Assembly (NCBI GenBank): GCA_965246855.1
Contig: CBDFFP010000009.1
Location: forward strand, 62,001-126,000
Direction of reading: 5' to 3'
Length of the DNA stretch: 64,000 bases
Source of the DNA: UBA1952 sp965246855
GTDB lineage: Bacteria; Bacteroidota; Bacteroidia; Chitinophagales; Chitinophagaceae
Numbering within the stretch: position 1 is the stretch's first letter; each line of letters starts with the position of its first letter. The translations under genes were made by a program, and so were the position numbers. The notes under the pieces were generated by a model, which had not been told where the DNA came from, did no database searches, and saw only the letters and a program-made list of their open reading frames with translations. Of this stretch, positions 26,187 through 35,700 are shown in pieces.

Positions 26187-28139
26187 ATGTACTTCGAAGC
26201 TATTGTTCCGCCGCCACCATCGCCATCGCCACCGCCAGCGTTGAGTTTATTGACAGCGCAGAATCCTGTGCCACTCAATACCGAATTTGTTGTAGGCGGC
26301 TATGACAAACTAAGAGATGGCGGCGGCGGAACATTCATCTGGATTCCGGTAGATACAACTGTAACGCCATTGCCTCCTGAAGACTTAGGTATCATATTCT
26401 GGGGTGCTGACCCCAACGGCTATTTCATGCGCATCTACTCCGGGCCTATCAATGTGCGCTGGTTTGGGGCGAAGGGAGATGCAGATAGATATCCATTGCA
26501 TGATGATACCACTGCGGTTAATAGGGCGCGTGCGTCGGAAGCTTTTGCAAACAATGGCACGCTGTACTTTCCAAAAGGGACGTACATGGGTGCGTTTGTT
26601 TTTGATTTCGACCCTTTGTTTAGTCCACCCCTCAATGGAATAAATGTTGTTGGTGATGGACGCGGAACAATACTGAAATACCAAGTGGACAGCAACGGAA
26701 ACCCAACCGGTAAACCTGTCGTGACCTTAGGATATAGGAGTTGGAATCACACCGCGTTCCCTAACTGGGTGTGGGCCAGAGTATCTAACCTGACCATTCT
26801 TGGTGGACCTGACCCCAGGCTGGGAGGTGTTCCACCCTCAAATGGGGTGGAGTTTGCAAATCCAGGTGATCCAAGTCTTAATGACGCATCCGGTGGCTGG
26901 GTTCTGGAACGGGTTACTTTTACCAAGTGCAAGTACGGCGTTTATAAGAAGGGGAGCCTTGGCAACCATTTCATTGATTGCACCTGGAATGGAAACGAGG
27001 TTGGCGTTTGGGCGGAGACAGCCCCGCTACTAGGTGCAAACGGAGCATCTGATAGGTACAGCGGCGGCAGTTTTGAAAATTGCTCCACAGCTTGTTTGCA
27101 GTATATTGGATCCGCCCCACAGCTTATAATAGACGGGGCTGTTTTTGAATACAATCATACAGCTTGGGCCATTTCCATAAAACTATCGGGGGAGGCCCGT
27201 ATGCTTCAATGTGCTATATGCATTAGAAACGTTTGGTTTGAAGGAAATGGCGATTTTGCTACTAAAACGGGAGGTGATTTTGAATTTGAAGGGGTAAGAT
27301 CCGTCCGGATTGATGATACGGGCATAACAGGAAGAATCCGGCTCGTGGATTCTTCCGTTAACCTTTATAACTGCAAACTGGATAGCGATGCTGGAGGTAT
27401 ATTGAGTGGTGACCACTATGTGGATGATAGGTCTTCGCTTGTAGCGTATGAGCATAGATATTTGACCTACCCTACGAGCAAAGTATTTGTAAACTCTATT
27501 TCTTACGATGGCTCTCAGGATATTCTTGGGCAAGGCTGGCAACCCACTTCTGTATGGGGGCCTTTACGAAGCGTGGTATCTACAAGGCGAAACATAGTAG
27601 CATCCAATCATTTTGACGACGCTGCCCACCCCGAATCGTTCACTTACTTACCTTTTCCACCAGGAACGGACACGACAGTTGCCACTATTAGCTCTATGCG
27701 TGTGCTGGGTAAGGGTTCTGGTAAGCTTCAGATGAGACCCGATCGCATTAGGGGAGATAATAATGCCGGCGTTCTCAGAGCAGGCGCTCCACGATACGTT
27801 GTGTGGTCTATGCATACTTTTCTGGAAACCCCAGTCCCTGATGGATACACTGAAGATCAAGTATATGGAGAGCTTACTTCCACAAACAGAGATTTGCAAT
27901 ACGGTATAAACCTGGGGCGGTTTTATTTCAAACATAACCAGTGGGCTTGCTCTTACGGAATGAAATTGGTAAGTCCCGGAAATGACAATTTGACCTTGTG
28001 GCTGGATTTTCAATCCGAATTTGATGGTATGACCACCTTCTATATAACAGATTATCAGATTGTCGAGTTCGCCAGTCTACACGATGCCAATGCTTTTGTA
28101 AACAGTCGAGAGTTTGCTACTTATACTGCAAGAGAGTAA
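26187..28139 (+). CDS. Right-handed beta-helix protein, pectate lyase/tailspike-like
   Basis: A 650-residue protein started at ATG 26187, downstream of its promoter. After a proline-rich N-terminus (PPPPSPSPPP) comes FVVGGYDKLRDGGGGTFIW, then VRWFGAKGD followed by DDTTAVNRA and GTLYFPKGTY. This is the hallmark of the pectate-lyase superfamily domain found in phage tailspikes and surface polysaccharide lyases. Repeated beta-strands with FENCSTACLQYIG-type rungs follow, then a C-terminal domain from about 500 that may bind sugars. There is no signal peptide and no T9SS tail, unusual for such an enzyme here. The AT-richer codon use suggests acquisition. The polysaccharide target is unknown. Confidence 0.75.
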   Translation: MYFEAIVPPPPSPSPPPALSLLTAQNPVPLNTEFVVGGYDKLRDGGGGTFIWIPVDTTVTPLPPEDLGIIFWGADPNGYFMRIYSGPINVRWFGAKGDADRYPLHDDTTAVNRARASEAFANNGTLYFPKGTYMGAFVFDFDPLFSPPLNGINVVGDGRGTILKYQVDSNGNPTGKPVVTLGYRSWNHTAFPNWVWARVSNLTILGGPDPRLGGVPPSNGVEFANPGDPSLNDASGGWVLERVTFTKCKYGVYKKGSLGNHFIDCTWNGNEVGVWAETAPLLGANGASDRYSGGSFENCSTACLQYIGSAPQLIIDGAVFEYNHTAWAISIKLSGEARMLQCAICIRNVWFEGNGDFATKTGGDFEFEGVRSVRIDDTGITGRIRLVDSSVNLYNCKLDSDAGGILSGDHYVDDRSSLVAYEHRYLTYPTSKVFVNSISYDGSQDILGQGWQPTSVWGPLRSVVSTRRNIVASNHFDDAAHPESFTYLPFPPGTDTTVATISSMRVLGKGSGKLQMRPDRIRGDNNAGVLRAGAPRYVVWSMHTFLETPVPDGYTEDQVYGELTSTNRDLQYGINLGRFYFKHNQWACSYGMKLVSPGNDNLTLWLDFQSEFDGMTTFYITDYQIVEFASLHDANAFVNSREFATYTARE

Positions 28140-28354
28140 TAAAATCAATTACTTTTGCTAAACAGATAAGGCAATAAAATCCCGGTTTCTTCGTTTTCGG
28201 GAAAACAAGAAAGAGGCCGGAAGTTGATAAAACATCCCCCCACTACGGCTTCCCACTTTTGCGCTCAACGTCATCAGCCGCGTCTGCACCCACAACCATA
28301 CAAACTGCTTCATGCCCCTATTGAATCTGCTGATGCCGGCGCAGGCAAGCCTCG

Positions 28355-28574
28355 CTACCCGTAGCGAGCCTTCCGCTACGGGTAGCGAAGCTTTGCCTAC
28401 ACGTAGTGAAGCTTTGCCTACACGTAGTGAGCCTTCCGCTACACGTAGTGAAGCTTTGCCTACACGTAGTGAGCCTTCCGCTACACGTAGTGAGCCTTCC
28501 GCTACACGTAGTGAGCCTTCCGCTACACGTAGTGAGCCTTCGGCTACCTGTAAGGAGCGCCTTGCTACGTGTAG
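28355..28574. repeat. Tandem array 1: eleven units at exactly 21-bp spacing
   Basis: CTAC begins at 28355, 28376, 28397, 28418, 28439, 28460, 28481, 28502, 28523, 28544 and 28565: ten intervals, all 21 bases. Most units read CTACACGTAGTGA followed by GCCTTCCG or AGCTTTGC; the first, second and last vary in the middle (CTACCCGTAG, CTACGGGTAG, CTACGTGTAG). Nearly every unit is a dyad CTAC-nn-GTAG. Because 21 is a multiple of three, all frames stay open, so open frames here prove nothing. It lies 68 bases upstream of the promoter of the 28704 gene. 28140-28354 has no gene. Confidence 0.9.
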
Positions 28575-28641
28575 GCAAAAGTCCCCAAAGGGTGGAAAAA
28601 ATATTTTTCCCCTTCCGCTTGTTATTTTGTTCCTGCTTCCT

Positions 28642-28649
28642 TATTTTTG
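28642..28649 (+). promoter_or_regulatory. -7 promoter downstream of array 1
   Basis: TATTTTTG matches TAnnTTTG and gives a leader of about 50 bases before ATG 28704. Confidence 0.5.
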
Positions 28650-28703
28650 ACGCGCGAAGGTTTTCTTTCTTAATCTCTCCTTTTTTCAAACACTCTTTTT
28701 TTT

Positions 28704-29402
28704 ATGGCTGGAAATTCCCCCCGAGGCCTCTTCCCCGCTGCGGAAGACGCTTTCCACCCTCATGCCGACAAGGTGGTGCAGCGCCTGGTGGACCCCGCCA
28801 ACGCCACGCGCCTCAACATCAACGCAGCGCGCAAAGCGGCTATCAATGCCAAATGGACGACCTATGATATCGCCTACGGCAAGGGAGGCCCGCAGGCCGA
28901 GGACACCCGCACCCCCATTGATGTGACCAACCGCGTTACCGCCCGCGCCGATCTGGAAGCCGAGCTGCGCAGGGCCTTTGACAATATCCCGGCGGACAAC
29001 CTCACGCCCGACGACCGCGCCATCTTTAACCTGAAGCTGCCAAACCCGCGCACCTCCATCGGCGCGCCGACGACTAATCCCATTGTAAACGGCATCACTA
29101 TTGACCAACGGTTGCTGCAGGGTGTTTCCTTCGCCGACAGCGCCACGCCCAACAGCAAGGCCAGGCCCGCCGGGGTAGCGTTCTGCCAGATGTGGGTGGC
29201 CATCGTGCCGGTTGGCACGCCTGCGCCGCCTGCCGACCCGAAGAATTATCGCTTCCTGGGCACTGCCTCCTCTACGCCCTTTTTGGCCACTTTTGATGCG
29301 GCAGATGGCGGCAAGATGGCGTGGCATATCCTGCGCTGGGCCAATGCCAAAGGCGAAACCGGCAGCTGGAGCCCGCCGGAGGGCGCGATTATCCAGCCTT
29401 AA
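28704..29402 (+). CDS. Uncharacterised protein with C-terminal fibronectin-like strand block
   Basis: A 232-residue protein without signal peptide or membrane segment. The first 110 residues are helical (VVQRLVDPANATRLNINAA, then RADLEAELRRAFDNIP); the last 80 look like a beta-sandwich ending ILRWANAKGETGSWSPPEGA, resembling a fibronectin III edge. I associate this layout with uncharacterised Bacteroidota proteins but know no function. It stands alone between tandem array 1 and a strong terminator. A cytoplasmic or non-classically exported role cannot be decided. Confidence 0.65.
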   Translation: MAGNSPRGLFPAAEDAFHPHADKVVQRLVDPANATRLNINAARKAAINAKWTTYDIAYGKGGPQAEDTRTPIDVTNRVTARADLEAELRRAFDNIPADNLTPDDRAIFNLKLPNPRTSIGAPTTNPIVNGITIDQRLLQGVSFADSATPNSKARPAGVAFCQMWVAIVPVGTPAPPADPKNYRFLGTASSTPFLATFDAADGGKMAWHILRWANAKGETGSWSPPEGAIIQP

Positions 29403-29418
29403 CCGTTTTTATGTTTAG

Positions 29419-29458
29419 AAAAAAGCCGCATTCCCTGTTTAGGAGATGCGGCTTTTTT
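29419..29458 (+). terminator. Terminator of the 232-residue gene
   Basis: AAAAAAGCCGCAT and ATGCGGCTTTTTT pair perfectly around a 14-base loop, 17 bases after the stop. Confidence 0.9.
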
Positions 29459-29506
29459 CTTGCGGTGGTGTATGCCTGCCCCCCGTCTTTTTCTTTTTTC
29501 AATCAT

Positions 29507-29594
29507 TTTTTGTCACCCCCGAAAGGGGGCCTGTAGGTAATGTTTTTTACGACAACGCATTTTCTACAGGTTCCCTGTCGGGAATGACAAAAGA
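29507..29594. repeat. Palindromic repeat of the TTTTGTCA family
   Basis: TTTTTGTCACCCCCGAAAGG and on (29507-29536) pairs imperfectly with CTACAGGTTCCCTGTCGGGA and on (29564-29594). Part of it, GAAAGGGGGC-TGTAGG-AATG, recurs near 37370 upstream of array 2. Confidence 0.6.
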
Positions 29595-29653
29595 TGGGTT
29601 GCAAATTGCAAAGGGCCATTTTGTAAAAAACCTGCGGAACCTTTCCATAAAGA

Positions 29654-29687
29654 AACCGGCCTTCCCACTTTCGCGGGAAGGCCGGTT
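29654..29687 (-). terminator. Terminator of the giant GEVED gene
   Basis: AACCGGCCTTCCC (29654-29666) and GGGAAGGCCGGTT (29675-29687) pair perfectly, 22 bases after the minus-strand stop. Confidence 0.88.
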
Positions 29688-29709
29688 CTTCTTAAAACAA
29701 TCTATCTTA

Positions 29710-32700
29710 TTACTGAACGATCAACTTGCGAACGATGCGCTCGTTGTCGGCTTTGATCTCTACGAAGTACACGCCGCGCGGTTGGTCTTTCAGGTCTACC
29801 GTGGTGCTGAATTGCGTGCCCTGCGCGCCGAAGCTGCGTTTCTGAATCACCTGGCCGGTCATGTTGGTAACAATCATCTCCATTTCCTTCACCGCATTCA
29901 CCGTGTTCAACTGCACGGTAGCGATACCGGTAGTCGGGTTCGGGAACAGGCTGAAGTTGCTTACGTTGCTGCCGTTGGCGTTCACAACGCCGGTTGGGCA
30001 GGTCGGGCAGCGGAAGGTTACGTAATAATCCTCTGTCTCGCCTGAAGTGTAGGTTCCGCAACCGTTGTCAGAAGCTGCATTCGGGCCTACGTTCTCGTTC
30101 ATCACAATGCGCAGCAGGGTTACATCACCTGTGAGCACGGTTGACGGTGGCGTTGTCAGTTGCAGGTTGTTCAGATAATAGTTCACATTCGAGGTAAAGG
30201 CCGTCAGCACGCGCTCCGACGGATAGCCGGCAGGCGGATTTACGTCAAACTGCAGGTTGTGGTTATAGTCGATAAACATCGTAACCTTCGCATCCTGGTG
30301 CAGCTTTCCACGCATAATTTGGTAGATGTCCACATCATAGGTAGAATCTGCCCAAAGCTCTATGATCTGCGTCTGACCGGCGTTGTTGGTCCACTTGCGG
30401 GTTGCCTGCGGATTTATCAGGTGCGGGCCACCTACCTGGAAGGTATAGCTGCCAATAGAGAACGAGCCTACATCGCAGCTATCGAGGTTTTGAGAAACCT
30501 GATTCGGGCCACCGTCGGCATAGCTCGGGCAATAACACTCACTGGCCGGACGCAGCAGCACGGATACTTCATTGGAATAGCTTTCCACGCCGTTGTCGCA
30601 AAGCTGCATGAAGCGATAGCGGGTGTTGGCTTGCACAATCAGGTCCACTGTGTCCCGGTTAATCGGGCCAACACGCTGCCAGCTTGCGCCGTTGTTGGTG
30701 GTTTGTTGCCATTGGCGGGTAACGCCGGACACTTCTCTTTGATAAGTTGTATCAATAAGCGTAACCGGATAACCGGGGCAAATGCTTGTATCAGAAACAT
30801 GTGCCGTACCGCCAATAAGCGATGTGAAGCCACTACAAGGCGCGAGGCGCAGCTCTACCAGATAATCCTCCGTTTCGCCATAGCCCGGATTGGTTCCGCA
30901 AGGGTCGGGCAGCGTAGCGGTGAATGGTTGTTGAAGCGTGATGCGCATACCGGTGATGCCGGGTTTTGCGTTGGACGGAATGGTGAAGTTGCCAGCAATT
31001 TTGTAGATAGGTGCGGAAGCAGCCGTGGTCGTCAGGTTCACAATGCGCTCCGTACTCGTATCAAAGATGCCGTCACGGTTAAAGTCAATCCAGCCCACCA
31101 CTTTCGCATTGGAGTTGGTGGTATAGGAAATTTGCTGGATTTCCAGATTATACGTGCTGTCGCGATACATCGGCGTAGCAGGCAGATTCTGGAAGTTTGA
31201 ATAAGCATTCACTGCCGTCACGTTGTTGTTGATAGGCAAGCTAATGCCATTGGTCATCAGCGTGATACCTGCCGCGTTTCGGATGGTAGCACGTCCGATG
31301 TTCTCTTTAAACTGAGACGTCACATACGGATACTGTGCGTTGGTGATGCAATAGCAATGGAACGAATCTGCAATCTGCACAAGTACTGCCGCAGAGGTAT
31401 CCAACAATGGCGTACCACCCGCGCTGCAGGAGACAACCAGACGGAACCAGGTGTTTTGTGCAATATTCGTATCCAGCACAGATTGTTGGCGACCACCTAC
31501 GGGACTAAAGCCCGTCGTGGCACTTGTGGTGGAGCTTTGCCAGAAGTAAGTGAGACCGCCTTGCTGCGAAGTACCTGTTGCAGACAACCGGAATGTACGG
31601 CCCGGACATACATTCGGCACCGGATTCACAATTCCGGCAGTCGGTGTACCGGTGCAAGGATTCAGCACCTGCACATAATCAAGGCCGATGTCTTTTTGCG
31701 TGGTTTGAGAGAAAGCCTCAAAGCGAACAATGGTTTTAGAAGAATCCGAAGGCAATACATACACCTTCTGCTCCCAGCCATTGGTGCTGCGAATCGTATC
31801 CAGTTGGTTATAAGTAAATCCGCCATCCGTAGAATACAATACGCGCAGCGTATCGGTGTTGCCCGCCGTGCGATCCGACATATTCACAAAGAAGCGTAGT
31901 TCTTTGCTGCCAATCACACTGCTGCAATTTGCATACAGGTTCAGCGAGCCAATGCTGCCATCAGGCGTAGCTGCTGCATTGTGGAAACGGGCTGCAAAGC
32001 TGTCTACAGCCGCCGTTGGCGTAGCAGGCCACCATTGGCCGGCCAGCGGTGTTGTCCATGCACCAGTAGTACCCTGGTCGTTGCGGCGCCAGGAGCGGTT
32101 GCCAAAGGAAGGAATATTTGCCCAATTGGCAGAAGGAATTTCCTGCAATCCACAACGGTCTGTCCAGCTTTCAAAGTTCTCTGTAACCGGAAGCGTTGCA
32201 TAAACAATACCTGGTGTTACGGCAAGATTGTAAACCACTACATTGGTAGAGTCCACCGCGCTGCTACCGCCGCAGGTTACTTTGGCACGCACCCAGGTTG
32301 TTTGCATTAGTTGGCCGGAAGACCAGCGATAGCCGCCTGAGCCGGCAGGTGTTTGGGAAGTGAAAGGCCCTGCTGCGCTTGTGGTAGAGGTTTCCCATTC
32401 AATCTGCAGGTCGCCGGCCATAGATGTTCCGGTGAGGTTCAGGATGGCCGAGTCGCCGGGGCAGATACTGGTAGGCGTCACCGAGCCAATCGTTCCGGCT
32501 ACTGGCTGACCAGTACACGGTGGCGCGGCAAAAATAGAATCAATCCCTACGTCGTTGCCCGTTGCGGCAGTGGTATGGCGGGCCGCGAAGCGAACGATAG
32601 TTCTCAGGCCGGTAGAAACAAACGGAACGCGGCGCAGGCGCCAGTCGGCTGCCGAGTCAAAGGAAGCAACCGTCGTCCAGGTAGCACCACCATTGTCAGA

Positions 32701-35700
32701 TACCCGCACATCGAGTGCACTGGTTGGCACGCCCTGCGCGATATGATAGAAATAAAGTGCTTTGTTAGGACTTCCGGGGCCGCAATTCAGATACATGTCC
32801 AGCTTGCCTTCTTCGGGGCCATTTGGAGCAGATGCTGTTGCAGCACGGCTGCTGTGGAAGCGGGCGCTGTAACGGCCACTCCGGGCAGGTGGAATATAAG
32901 AGCCTACGTTCGGCGCGGCCCATCCTGCTGTGCTGCCCTGATCGGAGCGGCGCCAGGAAGAGTTGCCTGTCTTCACAGTTTGCAGCCAGTTGCTGTCCGC
33001 CGGAACGTCCTTATTGTCGCAGTTATCTACCCAGATTTCCAGATCGCTTACATAAGGGAGCAGCTTAGGTATTGTAACATTTACGTTCACCTCTACATAA
33101 TTGCTTCTCGCTGTATCGTTTGTGTTATCACAAATAGTCAGCAAGCGGTAGTAAGTCACCGGAATGGTAGGAGCCAGTGCAGAATAAGTACGCGTGTTGA
33201 TAATACCCGGAGGCGTCAGCGAAATGTTGTTAGGACTACCGATAACCGTATCAATCTTATATTCCCACAAATACGACAGGTTGCTGTTTGTTGGCAGCGG
33301 CGCGGTCAGTGTAAAGCTGTCGGTTGGGCATAGATAAAGCGGCCCTACAGGTGTGATGGAAGACGTAGGCGTAGCTGCGCAAGGCGGCAGCTCTACGATA
33401 TTTAGGTCGTCGATATAAAGCGAATCTGCCGTTGTGCCAAGCGTTGTTGTGTTGATGCCAAAGGAGAAGTCGCCGGTAGCCGTCGGCGTGAAAAGTCCCA
33501 GATATTGCTGATAGGTAGTTGTTCCGGCGTTCACAACACCAGTGCCTACGGTAAAAGTCATCTGTGGCGCAGAAGGGCCAAAGCCTGCGGCAGCCTGCAA
33601 AATGGGGAAAGGATTGTTTCCGGAAGTACGATACCAGAAAGAGAACTGATACGTAAGTCCTCCCTGTAGCGTCATCATGGGTGTAAACATCCACTCCGTA
33701 TTGGAGCCGTTAACAGCACCAAAAACCCCAATCTTGTTTCCGCCCGGTGTATGGTTTTTAGCCGGAACGCCGGTAGTAGTCCAAGTTCCGGTATTAAGGT
33801 CGGTTACGTTAAAGCAGGTAGGGAGATCATTTCTGCCCGCGATGCCTTCAAATGTTTCCTGATAAGGAAGAACTGCTTTGTAAGGCGTGATGGTAAAGGG
33901 CGCTGTAGTATCCCTGAATGTGCCTAATGCCGATGCACAAACGGTCTCGAGGCTATAGGATACAACTGCTGTAGAAAGCGGTGGTGTTGTGTAGGAGGTG
34001 TGCGCATTTGTATTAAGAGGCGCAACGGATCCATTTTGCAGCCAATTAAAAATAATATTACTAAACTGCGGAAAGTTCTTACCGGAGAAGTCAATCGATG
34101 AACCAGGACAGAAAGAGGTTGCTGTTGTAATAACGGTATCGCGTGCAGGCATACCAACGCAAGGCGGCAACGAATCCACGCCTATATCATCTATAGAGAA
34201 GAAGCCATTGGCCGCTCCCGTAAAGTAAGCATTACCAATCCCTACAAAGTACGTTCCCGCCGTTGTAGGCGTATAGTAATAGGATACCTGCTTGTAGGTG
34301 GTATCCAACGAAGCATTTGCAATTTGCCCCAGCGTGTTGGTCATAGCTGCTGCATCAGCGGCGGTGCCGATTGCGGTTCGAGTACTAAGAAGGGCATTGC
34401 TACCATCTCCTACATACCAGAACCGAATGGCATAAGTAACACCCTGTTTTAAAGGTAGACCCGGTGTGAAGAAGAACTGCTCAATGCTGTTGCTGCCCGC
34501 AAAGCTGAAGGAGCCATATTTATTTCCACCCGGCGTATGATTGCGGCGACCTACGCCCTGCGGCGTAATAAACGTCAGATTGGTGTTTGCCGGATCCGTT
34601 GCCTTCATACAAGGCGGTAACTGATTATTGGTTGTGATGGTTTCAAAGTCTTCAAAATACGGCAGCGTAATGGAAAGTGGCGTAACCGTTATCGGCGCAG
34701 AGGTGACGCTGTCGTTGGTAGTCCGGCATTTGACCGTAATCCGGTAATAAGTAACACCCGTTGGCCGGACACCAAAAGAGCGAAATGTATCCGTGCCGGC
34801 ACCAGGCGCACCATTTCCGGAAAACCAAGCTATGCCGTCAGATGACCACTCCCAGCGGTAACCGAGGTTTGATGCGAAAGTGCCATTTGGAATGTTCAAT
34901 GTAACACTATCCCCCAAGCAAGGCACTGCGGGCGAGGCTACAATAGTGCCTGTTACCGGCATACCATTACAAGGCGGCAGGGCAATAAAAGTATAATCTT
35001 CAAATTCTGCCGAAGTAGAGTTGGTCTGGCAAGGGCTGCTCGGTGCTGAATTGAATTCATCTGCTACAATGCGCATCCTTGTAGGTCCTGTCACTGCGGT
35101 AAGCGGTACAGTAAAGCTACCTGTGTGGGACAGGCTATAGCTACTGCTTACAAATACCTGCTCCCCCGGATCGGCAAAACTGCCATTTTGGTTCCAGTCT
35201 ATCCAAATAGCAAATCCATAGGAGTTAAAGCCGAAAGTTCCTGCGTTAAAATTCGCGCTAAAATTGACTGTCTGTCCAGGAACCTGCGAGGCTATTTGGG
35301 ACGTAAACTGCCCGTAGCCACCCGGCGACAAGCCGCTATTCAGATTACTAACATTAGAAGCTCCCCCTGTGGTGCTAAAATCGGTGATGTAATAGTCGGT
35401 AGCAGTACTTGATGGAATGCAATAGCAAACGTTAGGTGGATTCTGTGTTATCGTTAAAGGTGCTGAAGTGTTGGTGCCGCCGCCTGCGCAGGTTACCGTT
35501 ACCCGGTATTGCGTAGTTACCGTTTGAGAAGTAACTGTATATCCAGGGCTGGCTCCGGAAGCTAAGGTAGTCCAAGTAGTACCTCCATTTGTAGAAGCCT
35601 CAAACACATAGCTAAGTCCCCCTTGCGAATTTGGCGTTGCAAGAAGCGTAAATGACGCGTTTGGACAGGCATTTGTAGAAGCAGTAGTGAGTGCTGCTGA

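Noticed and set aside
28355..28574. CRISPR array
   Set aside because: Units are contiguous 21-bp repeats without unique spacers, and no cas genes are present. The same applies to 37411-37624.
28312..28650. A 112-residue heptad protein (SEPSATR repeats) encoded by array 1
   Set aside because: With an exact 21-base period, frames through the array stay open automatically on both strands. No frame has a convincing promoter or start, and the sister array breaks frame with 20-base steps.
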